Assembly (NCBI RefSeq): GCF_902459465.1
Contig: NC_047068.1
Location: forward strand, 19,615,195-19,679,194
Direction: 5' to 3'
Length of the DNA stretch: 64,000 nt
Source of the DNA: Asterias rubens
Taxonomy: Eukaryota > Echinodermata > Asteroidea > Forcipulatida > Asteriidae
Shown here: piece by piece, positions 1 through 10,500 of the stretch
Position numbering within the stretch: position 1 is the stretch's first letter
Layout of the letters: each line of letters opens with the position of its first letter
Program-made: the position numbers and the translations under genes
Notes under the pieces: model-generated
The model's database searches: none
The model's input: only the letters and a program-made list of their open reading frames with translations
Told to the model about the DNA's origin: nothing

Positions 1-798
1 ACATATTATGCGCCGTAAGCCATACACAAATTTCTGGTTCTTCATGGACGCACTAAAAAGTCAAGTGCTTATGGTAACAATGGATTTACCGGGTAAGTCT
101 GCTGCCACCTAGAGTCGTCAAAAGTCCCCCATTGAAATACCCAATCACTAATGAAAGTTCTCTCCAAGTGGTCCAGCTAGCTACAAGAAGTTCATTGCTA
201 TCCATATTATTATTACATATTTCTGGTAATGAAACCCAGGGTGCCTCAGAAGTGAAATTAATCACTGTAGCTCACAAGCCCGATGAAGGGTGCTTGCTAT
301 TTGAAACAGAAACATGTTGAAGAATAGGAACACATTTACATATCGGGCAACTGCGATATCGTCAAGTCCCTGTCCCACGTGCGGAACAGATTTGGGAATG
401 CAGAGCATCACAAAACAATAGTTTTCTGGGGATGGCACAGGATTGGGACTTGAGTCAAGTCTACATCATGTGGGGAGCCCGGGCGGCGTGCTCTTCGCCT
501 ATTAAGCAAAAGCAGCAACAGTAATTCACGTCTTTTCTTCGTTGATAAAAAAAAAATGCTGAGCAATTTGATACTGTTTAGACTAACAATAAGTGCGAAG
601 GATCAAGCTGAAAACCGGTAAATATGCAACCCTATAAGTAATAATACTGTTGGTGTTTGGTTTATGTAGAACTGTTTTTAGGCTTCATTTTGCACACAGG
701 AAAAACTTGATACATCAAGTATACTCAATGTTAAACTTTCAATTAATCGGTTGTTTAAAAAAACTGACATCGACGGACGTTATGTTGATCTATTTCAG
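1..798. other. Non-coding, probable last intron of ARPC1
   Basis: I see no exon of ARPC1 or of any other protein here. The stretch ends in a pyrimidine-containing acceptor (TATTTCAG at 791-798) that leads into the ARPC1 terminal exon, so at least its right part should be intron. Short open frames such as 132-320 have no recognisable family features. Confidence 0.5.
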
Positions 799-925
799 CC
801 AAATTACTATCCATACTGGAGTGAAAGAGAACATCACCAAACTGACTTCAACTGGCGTGGATGGTCAGGTGGTCATCTGGAACTACAAGACTCTGGAGTC
901 TGCTGTAGCAGGATTGCGTGTGTAG
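799..925 (+). CDS. ARPC1: ARPC1, C-terminal exon (Arp2/3 complex subunit 1)
   Basis: ARPC1 is the WD40 beta-propeller subunit of the Arp2/3 complex, which nucleates branched actin filaments in the cytoplasm. What is seen: a TTTCAG acceptor at 793-798, a split codon, then about 41 residues beginning QITIHTG and ending in the stop at 923-925. The features of the ARPC1 C-terminus are in order: SQI-type beta strand, STGVDGQVVIW (vertebrate proteins have a TTGMDGGMSIW-like strand) and KTLESAVAGL (compare KSLESALKDL). The length after the last intron fits the end of the family. The rest of the gene lies to the left, outside the window. The identification rests on recalled family sequence, not on an alignment. 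The N-terminal blades cannot be seen, so the choice between 1A and 1B types is not meaningful here. Confidence 0.85.
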
Positions 926-2381
926 TCTGGGCACCAGACCTTGCATGAGCCCTGTTAAATTCAGGCACGAAAGCATACCCCAAAGTAGATACTAACTCTA
1001 GATTAAGCTTAATCAGGTATAGACCTTTAAAGGGTTTATATAAAGGAGTATAGATGATGTGACCTGTGACATCACATGTTTACAAAAGAGCCACAGAGCC
1101 TGGACTTCCTGCAGGCATGATTTGTACACAGCTCAATGGAAGAAAATATGAAATCTTATATTTTATGGAGATTGCACTGTCTAATTCTGATCAACTTTTC
1201 ATATGATGAAAGGGGGCACATCTCAAAACTTGTCCAGCTTTTACTTTCATAACTCTTGGTTTTATGTGGAAATTATGACACAAAATGTCAACTTTCCCAT
1301 AGGACCAGTGTAGTACAGTGCCTGCCTGAATACTTAAAGAATGTACAAGGTCACACTAATTGTAAACAAAGGTCACATGGTCTATATCCTAAAAAAAAAA
1401 AAATTTAACTTATAACTATAAATCAAGTATTTTAACCCCAATCATTTTTATTCGGGTATATATGTAGATCACAGTCCTGGTATTGAATCTTTTAAAATAG
1501 TTCATAAAACATTGATGTTATTCTGCACATATTTTCATGCCTGAAATTGCATGCCTAATCTCAAGGACTATAAACGAAACTTTAAAATTGGCTTACATTT
1601 GTATTGTCTTTCTCTGTTTTTGTTTGAAACAAAGGTTTGACTGGGGGGGGGGCTATATCCGTGATCTGTCCATTATTGGGCTCAAAGTGCGATCACAAAA
1701 GCAATCGCCTGTAGGGTCCATGTTTCTGTTTGTCACATTGGCATACATACATACATGTACATGCATTGTGCTTGTTTTCAGTGTCAACCAACGATGTCCT
1801 CTAATTCTGTTTTGCGGTGAATATAGAAATTAAATAAGTTTCCAATTTAAGTAGCTAATGTGTGCATTTAGTTGAACTTATGCATAGCCGGAATTGTGAA
1901 AAAGAATTTTTTTTAAACAAAGCTGATGTCTTTCGCAATCAGAATTTAACCTGTGAAATCGGATAAAATCACAAGGTGTAAGCCTTGCATTTTTGTTAAA
2001 AATTGCCTGAAATTTCAAAAATTCACACAGGGTTAGCCTTTCACTCACAGCCCAAAAGAAGAAAACATTCAATCGCCAACCAGTTTAAGTATCACAGATA
2101 AAGTAACACCATTTAAATGATTCTATGGAAAGTTTTTTCAACCTGCACAGAGACATTTTTACCATCAAAACATTCCAATTATTCTTTGTGATAATCTTGA
2201 TCTAATTGAAGTTTAATAGAAGTTATAAGCTAAGTAGCACTAAACGGTTTAGTAGGTCTACTGTAACTTTAAGTTTTTACAGAATGGAATATTAAAGACA
2301 ACTGAAGGCGTTATTGTGTTCAAAATTTAGTTTTTATCCAAACAAAAATGCTTCTTGTAAAACAGATTGGTTTAAACAGTC
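926..2381. other. ARPC1 3' UTR and convergent intergenic region
   Basis: No exon recognised. The 3' untranslated region of ARPC1 must start here; I could not find a convincing AATAAA on the plus strand (an ATTAAA variant occurs near 2291). The stretch includes an A-run near 1391 and a CATA-type short repeat near 1745. Confidence 0.4.
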
Positions 2382-2387
2382 TTTATT
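2382..2387 (-). terminator. Candidate poly(A) signal for MOSMO
   Basis: The minus strand reads GAATAAAG here, a canonical AATAAA. If used, MOSMO would have a 3' UTR of about 2.8 kb containing two palindromic MITEs and a SINE fragment. Other AATAAA motifs on the minus strand (for example near 3530) are closer to the stop codon, so this assignment is tentative. Confidence 0.35.
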
Positions 2388-2514
2388 CAACCAAGTATAA
2401 AGCAATACAAAGACTACCCAATTTTATTACATGGTATGGTCCAAAACTATTGCTTGTACCACGAATGGCACGTACACCGAGGGCATTATCTTCTGTTAAC
2501 CTCCAACTGTGATG

Positions 2515-2672
2515 ACATTATACAATTGTTGCATGCTGTGACGGGGGTCCATGTCGTTTTGTACACTCGAGGGGGAAAATGGAACCCAAGGCGAAGCCGA
2601 GGGTGCCATTTACCCTCGAGGGTGTACAAAACCAATGGACCCCAGTCACAGCGTGCAACAATTGTTTTGTTA
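2515..2672. mobile_element. Palindromic MITE-like element
   Basis: The left arm (CAATTGTTGCATGCTGTGAC, then GGGGTCCATG and GTTTTGTACA) is mirrored by the right arm (TGTACAAAACCAATGGACCC, then GTCACAGCGTGCAACAATTG). The GC-rich centre is also partly symmetric around CCCTCGAGGG-type sequence. The structure is that of a foldback non-autonomous element. TTATA occurs on both sides and could be a target duplication, but this is not clear. Confidence 0.65.
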
Positions 2673-3196
2673 TACCTTTGTAAAATTGTTATTCCTCTTC
2701 TCGAAGTTCTGTTGTCATCTTTAAACATTATTACGACGGACTATTTGTTTAATTAGCAGACGAACAAGAAACAATTCCCTCGTACGCGCAGTTGTTTTGT
2801 ACACAGCTCTGGAAATCGACCAACGTTTGGAACGATCAAGGTGATGTACACCGATGTACATCACTTTTCATGTTACCCGGCCCGTCGAGCCATGTAACAT
2901 GCATTTTTGTTGCGCGTCACATGATTGTTTAAAGGTAGCCATTCGTGCAAAATAATGGAGTGACGGAACAATCAAGACATGACATCACAAGTGGAGGTTA
3001 AAATGGAACATATGAAGAATATTTGAAGGCACCCATGAAAAACGTCTTACAAATGTTGGCTTTGTAGAAAAACAAAATATACATTCTGAACAACCTTACA
3101 TTGCATAGCCTTCTTTACAAAAGGTAAACATTAAATATTGTTAAAAAAATACTATACTCTCGGTAGTAAAAATGAAAACTTGAATATACATGTAAG

Positions 3197-3535
3197 CCCA
3201 GGACTTGATTTCACAACGTACTAAGAATCATCTTTGATGAGTTGTCACAGTCAGTATTACCATAGTGATATGTATTGTGACATCACACTTTAGCAATAAG
3301 CCACTTCGGAATGTCAGCTGCGCATTGTTACTGCTGACAACGCATTTTGTCTATCTCCCATAACCTTTTGACAATACCAGCGGGTATTGTCAAAAGGTTA
3401 GAGGAGATAGACAAAATCCGTTGCCAGCAGTAACAGACATGCGCCACTGACATTCCGAAGTGGATTATTGAGATCGATGCTCTGTAAAAAACGAGTCTTT
3501 ACTCTTTGTGAAATCAGCCCCAGGCTCATTTATTT
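3197..3535. mobile_element. Long palindromic element, about 340 bp
   Basis: Two nested inverted repeats. The inner pair is almost perfect: GCCACTTCGGAATGTCAG at about 3300 mirrors CTGACATTCCGAAGTGG at about 3448, running to a centre near 3380. The outer pair pairs CTTGATTTCACAA near 3205 with TTGTGAAATCAG near 3510. The outer ends resemble those of the 62823-63000 element, suggesting one family. Confidence 0.7.
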
Positions 3536-4789
3536 CTACCTCTGTGTACATAAAATGACAAAAGTTACGCATATAAAATTATAGATCATAATGTTAACCA
3601 ACAAGGAATTTAGCACACACATTTTCTATACATAACGACAAATCAATGAACACTATAGATGAATACCACTGAGACTAACTGAAACTTCTTACACGAAGTC
3701 AAAACATTCACACAGAAAGGCAACCTCAAAAGGCCGCAACAGAAATGGTTGTAAGAATTTTGATGTCACAAATTCCTTTGACTCCACAAAATGTACCGTG
3801 TTAATTTGAGACGTAAAAGGAAAACCGTGCAATTCCGAGTTATACTTGTGTGAAACATGAAATTCTACTTTTAAAACATCTTTCAAAGACAAACTTGTCT
3901 TATCCAAGGCAACGTGTTCCTTTAATCAGTGGTGTATTTAAACGCTACATTTGAAGTATGAAACTCGGAACAAAAGAAGTTCACTTCAAGTTAATGTAGG
4001 GACTTGAAACTAAATGTGAAGTTACACACGTCTACACAGTGTTATGTACAGTGTTGAAGAACCGCACTGTGACTGCAGTTTTGTTTGTGTGGGGACGGAT
4101 TCGGAAAATAAACAAACCTTTTTTGGAGGTGGACATTCAATTGAGTAAAACATTTAAATATAAAAATATAGATCAAAATAAAACTCTATGCAGTACTATA
4201 GAACAGTTCTTTCTACTGTACAAAACAAAAACTGCTTATTGTAAAATACAATGTACAACCAATTGTACAAATAATAATTATTAAAACCTGATTTCATTTT
4301 TCACTGAAGTTACCCAAAATAAACACATCACTGTCTCCAGAAAAGCAAACGGCTTGAAGCAATGAAATAATGTAACATTGGTGTCTTACCGTGTTATAAT
4401 GTATCTTGAAATCAAATTTTAACACTAAATATAAACACTTAAACCAGGAATGTTAAAATGATTTTTTTTTAAATTCTTTCCAACAGGCATGACATTTGGT
4501 GCCCAGAAAACAGTAGGAAAACTTTATTCAGAAAACACCGAACACTGCCGAGGCCACGTTTTTCAGATTTGTTAACGGCAAAAAGATCGCAAGTCAGACT
4601 CAAGTAGGAATAATATCATGCCTGTTCCAATTTAGAACTAATGCTGATAGAGATGATCACAGCTGCTGGTTCTCAAAGCAAACATAAAAACTTTGGGTGT
4701 TCAAAGTATTTTTAAACAAAACTCATGATTGCATCCTTGATCCTTCTATGGTCATACCAACAAGCCACAGATGTTTTCCCATTGGCGTA
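3536..4789. other. Non-coding, possible MOSMO 3' UTR
   Basis: No protein family recognised on either strand. Open frames at 3689-3907 (-) and 4039-4284 (+) look like chance frames with low-complexity composition. Confidence 0.35.
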
Positions 4790-5110
4790 TGGCATGCATT
4801 GGTCAAGATCACTCGACCCAAGCTCTGGTGTTGTCAGCGGCAGAGAGTGGGTTCCAATCCCGGTCATGACACTTGTCCCCATGTGCAAAGCACTTGACCA
4901 TAACTGCTTGGTAAAAGTTGGAAAGGAGCATTCTGCTCTACAAGCCAGTCTCCTAGTGGGTGATTACCATGCCTTCATCCTTACGGACTGTGGAGGGGAT
5001 AGGTAGGTGCCCCGGGAATAGGTGACATTGTGGCCCTGCAGGTGACGGCCCAAAACAATTCAGTTTAGTCCTCGCCTTGAAGTGGCTGTCCATGGCTTTG
5101 TGATGTAAGG
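4790..5110 (+). mobile_element. tRNA-derived SINE, diverged copy
   Basis: A B-box-like GGGTTCCAATCCC follows a tRNA-like head, then CGGTCATGACACTTGTCCCC and a central domain (CAAAGCACTTGACCATAACT). The same order is found in the better copy at 55012-55380, which has a type II (long variable arm) tRNA head. This copy is older: the A box is poor and the microsatellite tail is missing. Confidence 0.6.
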
Positions 5111-5212
5111 GGATCTCTCATAAAGTAAAAAAAATAGTGCAGGAACCTTATGTTAAATTATCTCCACAGCATTTACCATAACGTACTCCTGATGAACACC
5201 CACACCTGGATG

Positions 5213-5400
5213 TCAAAGTCGTGGTAGACATATTTTACCAGCAAACAACTCTGAGATGATGGTGAGGAAGATGGCCAGGATGAACATGACGTATGAGGAA
5301 CCTACTTTGACTGTATTGGGTAGCTTGTACGGCTCACCACCGATCTCATCCACATAGAAACCCACTGGGAAGATAAGTGCTGCTGTGCAGAAGAGAATCA
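5213..5400 (-). CDS. MOSMO: MOSMO exon 3
   Basis: Acceptor CATACACAG precedes 5400. The split codon A|TG gives Met106. The exon encodes the third and fourth membrane segments and the stop. A glutamate (ISELFAG) lies in the last membrane segment where I expect small or hydrophobic residues in vertebrates. Confidence 0.95.
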
Positions 5401-6854
5401 CTGTGTATGTAAAGAAATAAAAACAACCACAACATGTTATTTTGTTTGGCAATCACTCTTTAAATTATTGTCAATAAAAATTTACTTGGTTAGAAGAACA
5501 TCAGATTGCTCTTTTCATAACCTGACCATCATATCTGTCTCATACAAACATTGATTTAACGTCTATGATTATGAGTTACACAAATTAAGAAACTGTGATT
5601 CAGTAACTTGACGACAAGACTTATTCTAGTCATAGTGAAATCAGCGGTTAGCTTGGTAAGAATTCAGGTCCTGCAGTTGAACCGATGAATCAAATTAAAA
5701 AATAATTGTCTTACTTGCAGTAAATGCTGCCCATCTTGCATACTTTAAGGCCGATGTCTTCTTCAGAGATAAGGCCAACAGACTACAGGTGACTGTTAGA
5801 CACAGAATACCAAGCACAATGAAGACTAGTGTTGCTTCCCACTCTGGCGAGAGGCTGGGTGCCAGACATACAGGATCTCGTCCAAAAATAGTCAGGCACT
5901 GGGACGTCAGGCCTATCTTGAAATTACCTAAATGGATTAAAATAAGTATTCATAAATACCAGACAGTTTCACTATTCCTATTGTATTGGTGGAGAGCGCG
6001 AACCACGGGGGTGATTAAACGGCTGATAAAGACATAGCTGGAGCTGGGACCAGCTGGCCTTGCGTGTTTGGCACAAGCTCATTTACGAAAATTTACCTAC
6101 GCGGGACGCAGTACCAGTGCTTGATCTATTCTGACACGCGCGTACACACAACCCAGCGCACGTAAAACATTTTTACAACAGTTTGTGAAAATTTAGAAAC
6201 TTCGATAACGTTTAAAACCTTGCAGGGTTGTGAGCCTTTGACGCACGGCCATGACCCTGCCCGTGTCTTGCATTATAACCATTGGTCCTTGGTTGGTATG
6301 TTTGCAATTAACTAATTTTATTTTCTGAAATTAGAATTTAATTAAAACAAAAATATAGGCCTATTTCCTTGTTTTTCTGACATGATGTGAATCTGATTCT
6401 GAGGACTATTTTCCGAATTATTTTGTCTAACTAATTCGTTGTCTTGAACTGTTGAGTAATTTGTGTTGTTGATAAATATAGATATATTGATAACTGAACT
6501 CATAAATCAACCCATTAATTAAAGAATCCATGATCCTGTCAAATATAATAATAAAATATCGACTTGAAAGTTGAATTGAGACTCTCCAAAAATGAGTTGA
6601 GAATTACTTGGAAAAGTTTCCGTATGGCGCCACCACTTTTTCATTCGATATGAAATAATATAGTATCTAATTTACCTCAATGAGATATCCCTTTTTGTAA
6701 AAATGAGTGAAAAAGTGGTGGCGCCTTACGGAAAGTTATCCAATTACTTACTCGCATCATCAGAAATGACCCATGCTGGATTTGCGAGACTTGCCACCGC
6801 AAAAACATCAGCTAAGAAGAACAAAGCACCTGAGACAATCACAAGTTTATCCAT
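5213..6854 (-). CDS. MOSMO: MOSMO, modulator of Smoothened (three exons, 167 aa)
   Basis: MOSMO is a small four-pass membrane protein that damps Hedgehog signalling. In vertebrates it works with MEGF8 and the ubiquitin ligase MGRN1 to lower Smoothened at the cell surface and cilium. Exons on the minus strand are 6854-6752, 5927-5715 and 5400-5213 (103+213+188 nt). They join in frame to 167 residues, the same length as the human protein as I recall it. Seen: MDKLVIVSGALFFLADVF start (TM1), NPAW, a cysteine pair at about 45 and 55 (QCLTIFGRDPVC), a second TM at 68-89, ALKYARWAAFT, a third TM with ALIFPVGFYVDEIGG, KLPN, then a last TM ending FAGKICLPRL. The W...C...C pattern before TM2 is claudin-like. 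All introns are GT-AG. A MITE sits 10 bases into intron 1. The gene is head to head with gene X. Confidence 0.97.
5715..5927 (-). CDS. MOSMO: MOSMO exon 2
   Basis: Acceptor CCATTTAG precedes 5927 and donor GTAAGA follows 5715. The 213 nt restore codon 35 (A|GT, Ser) and encode the extracellular loop with the paired cysteines, the second membrane segment and the KYARWAAFT start of the third. Confidence 0.95.
6610..6741. mobile_element. 132-bp hAT-like MITE inside MOSMO intron 1
   Basis: Terminal inverted repeats: the left arm contains GTTTCCGTATGGCGCCACCA and the right arm mirrors it with TGGTGGCGCCTTACGGAAAG. The element is flanked by a perfect 8-bp direct repeat AATTACTT (6602-6609 and 6742-6749), as expected for hAT-type transposition. 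There is no coding capacity. Confidence 0.85.
6752..6854 (-). CDS. MOSMO: MOSMO exon 1
   Basis: The start ATG is the complement of 6852-6854. The exon carries the first 34 codons plus one base and encodes the first membrane segment and the conserved ASLANPAW. The donor is GTAAGTAATT (6751 down to 6742); the last eight of those ten bases are also the target-site duplication of the adjacent MITE. Confidence 0.95.
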
Positions 6855-7434
6855 GATTTCTTCGCATTATTCATCCTTTAATCAAGAAATCAAGGAAGCC
6901 TTCTCAACTCAAGACCATCTCAACATTCTTGTCCGGCCCCAGACGACGGATGATGTTTGTCTAGCATATGGATGACTGCTCACAAGCCAAAGGCACACAT
7001 TACGTGATATGTGATTGGACAATAAGTAAATAGCCTGAAAAAATGGCCAATAGTAGAGGCTGATGTATTTACGGGTTATGTTTACATTCTAGTGTAGACT
7101 TGGTTCCAAGTCTGTGATCGTTGCTTTTAGTACCTAAAATACCGCCCTCTTGCAGAAAATTAATCTAATTAAAAGTATAGATAACAACAAATCGCTGACC
7201 TTAATGGTCCTCACACCTTAAAAAAAAAACATAATTCAAAATATTACCAAAGCATCGTGTTTTTATTTGTTTTATTTTGGATTTTAGTTATATTATTTTA
7301 TTTTGTACCCGCGGCAATTACCAACGTCACGTGAATCAGGCTGCCAGTGCAAACTGTGTACAACACATGTGCTAATCCAATGTTACGCCGGGCACCAGCT
7401 TGCCGCCGCCATTTTATTGCAAGAAAAATTTACC
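6855..7434. promoter_or_regulatory. Shared head-to-head promoter, MOSMO (-) and gene X (+)
   Basis: About 580 bp separate the two start codons. Seen: an inverted CCAAT box (GATTGG near 7012), a palindromic E-box TCACGTGA at about 7325-7332, and GCCGCCGCCATTTT at about 7402-7415, which matches the YY1-type initiator context. CpG density is higher near 7300-7420 than in the surroundings. Transcription starts are inferred, not seen. Confidence 0.5.
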
Positions 7435-7530
7435 ATGTGTGAACTGAAAACCTCGTTTTTCCTATTTGACGATTTCTTTGTAAGTTTTTCCCCAGATGGC
7501 TTCATGGTTGAATCGTCACAAATTAACCAG
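7435..7530 (+). CDS. Gene X exon 1
   Basis: Thirty-two codons, phase 0 at the end, strong donor CAG|GTGAGTTGG. The frame is open upstream as far as 7303, but the ATG at 7435 has the better context (TTTACCATGT). Confidence 0.45.
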
Positions 7531-10500
7531 GTGAGTTGGTAGTATCTGTGTGGAAAAAATTAAATTCTATTAAAAATGTGCGTTGTTGTGAAGTTTGTGT
7601 TTTTAGCGGATTTTAACGACGGCGCAAAATTTGAAAGCACATGTATTTTTGTTTTGGACGAGCTAGACAATGGAACTAGAATGAAAGGTTCACTTTACTG
7701 TGCGCATTGTGGGAATAACTGTATTCAATTTTTACTTGAATAATTACAGTCTACCCGCAGGTCACTAATCTCCTTTGTGATTTATCTGTGACCTCTATGT
7801 GAATATTAATTAGTCTAAAGGGCTTCTGGAATTCGGTCATTTTCAGCCTGCCAGTAAATTGAAACGAAGAGCATATATCTGTCGTTTATGTATAAAATAC
7901 AAATACGTGTACCAGGCTGTGATTTTTAGAAACTGCGCTCTCCAGTAAAAGGCAAGTTCCCCCAAAGTATACCTTATATTATAAATGTATTATCCCTGGT
8001 CCCAAAATTTAGCCATAGAATAACTGTGCATACTTATGCACGTTTTTGCTCTTGTTAAAGGGGAAGTTAAAGTCAGATATTCTCTTTTAGCACTTAAATT
8101 TATTTAGATGTGTCTGTTTGTTTGGCAATCATTTCAGAATTGATGGGGAGGGTTGTGGGTTTCACGGTGTTTTTTTTGTCAGTTTTTGAGTTATTTAAAT
8201 ATAACTGTTGCTTTTTTGAGTAAACATTCAAATAGTGATGCACATTGATTAGTTCTGCGAGCTATTTTGTTAGTGCTTTCAGTATCAAGTATGTTTTTTT
8301 TCTTCTACACAAGTTCACAACAAAATAATTTCTTTTTGTTGGGGGCCCTTGTAAAATCAGGGAAATTCCAATTAACTGAAAAGTCTCACACTATGTGTAC
8401 AGCCCTCGCATTTGATTAAAGATAACTACTTTCTCACAAGAACCAATACCATGCCTGCAGTTTGTTCCTTGACTTACCATTATTAAACTATTCGAAACAA
8501 AAATGGTAAAAGCGTATTAACTGAATTTTTTTTTTTTTTTAGTGGATAATGTTTTTAAACACTAAAATTGTGCATATTATTGTTTGTGTTTCAGCCAGGC
8601 TTAGCATCTCCGAAGACATCTAACTGCCAAAATGTAGATGTCCAAGACAAGCTTAAGATGTTGGAGCTGCACTGTCCAGCACAAGGTAAACTTCCCCAAA
8701 AATGTATGTTTACTCTTGGTCCCATAGGGAGCTACTGTATGTTGTGCAGAATCGTTGTTGCTCTTGTTTAATAAGAAGTTAACATCAACATTTTCTTGCA
8801 GCATTTTAATTAATTCAAAGAGAGTTGCAAAAGGTGAATTCCCCCGAGGTATGCATGTGGCTTATTGTTGATCTGGTTTTAAATAGAAGTTAAAATTTTC
8901 TTGCAGCACTACCATATTCATTCACCAAAATTGCATATGTTTGACAATCATTTGTTAGAGTTAACATACTTGATTGGGTTCTTTCCTGTGGAAACTGAAA
9001 GATGTTTTGCAAGCTCCTCAGACAGCTTCATGTTCAACGGTTACATGTATTTATTAAGCACCCATCCTCAAGAGAATCGTTCCATGCAACTGACGTACCC
9101 ATAAATAATGTTGCTTGTTTCTAATGCAACAATAAAAATATTCCTGCTGTGCATGAGTTCCTTGAACCCTAGCTCTATGCCTGAACCCTAGCTCTATGCT
9201 TGAACCATACAATTTCAATGTGTTGGGTTTATTTCTTTTTTGAAACTATAGATAAATGTTTTGATAATTTCTGTTAATATCTAAAACTTTAAGTGTTGTT
9301 AAATTTTGCAGTGTGGTTGTTTTGCAGTGGGACTTACATCTCCTAAGACTAAGAGATCTACTCGTCAACAAGTGTAGATGTCCAAGACTGGTCTAAGATA
9401 TTGGAGGTTGGAGCTCCACTCTCCTATGTATGTATTTTTACCATTCTAATATTACAACCAAGTAATATGTACTCATAGTGTTTGTCACTGCAGAAGTAAT
9501 GAAACAACAAAACTACCTATCATAAATCGAAACTTCAAGCTTTTTTCAAAGGAACATCAATCAGCGTGTTATTTTTATGTGACGATTAGTTGAAAAACGA
9601 AAAGAAAAACAAGGACACCAACAATATTTTATTGACTTTGCTTCACCCTTGTCTTTATGACAGAAATTTCCTGGTCAGCTCAAATTTGTCCACCCTCGTG
9701 GTTCCCATAAATGGGAGAAGTTTGTAGCTGAAGAGAAAATTACTTGCTAAACTTTCTTACAGAGGGCTACTTTTAACATTATCAAAAACAAAGAATGAGA
9801 GTAGTAATGGTTTGAAAATTGATTAGAAGAACAATGATGACTTTTCAATGGGAGAGGTCCTTTCCAGTTTTAATCATAACTGCAAGAGTTTTTGCATAAC
9901 AAATCTGTTAACGTGACCTTTCAGGGCTATGAAGCAAATAGTATTCTGAAACCAACTTTGGAAGGAATCACCTCTCTACTGATCACTATTGAAGGCTGCA
10001 GTGTATAACGGAGGGCAACGCTTTGATAAGATGGGGGTCTGAGACAGGGAGAGGATGCAATTCGTCAATATCATGGTGAGTTAAAAAACATAAAGTTTCT
10101 AATGGCAACTTCAAACCTCACAGCTCATGACCAATTGCCCTGGAGAAATACATCCATACAGCTCATCTGTGTCACTAGCTTGGTGTAGAAACACATGAGA
10201 GTGCTGAGAGCTAGTCAAACTTGCTTCTTGGGTAGCAGTGCAGGCTTATTAATAAGCACGTGCTTGTGTGAAACTGTTGAACTACTACTTTATGCAGTTT
10301 TATTTTTGTTGTGCATGACTGGAGTTTGTACTTTTTCTGTAGGGGTTTGAAGATTATGGGAAAGTCCCTCGGGTTGTAATGTGTTTTGTTAAAAACACAA
10401 TACAAATTTAGTTAGTAAGAAACTGCTCCAGAATTGCAGGGGTCGTTGAATCTAATCCCACCCGAGTAATATGCATGTTATTTTTTTCACAGAACTTTGA

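Noticed and set aside
2436-2756. 106-codon frame
   Set aside because: It crosses a palindromic MITE and reads both arms; no family features.
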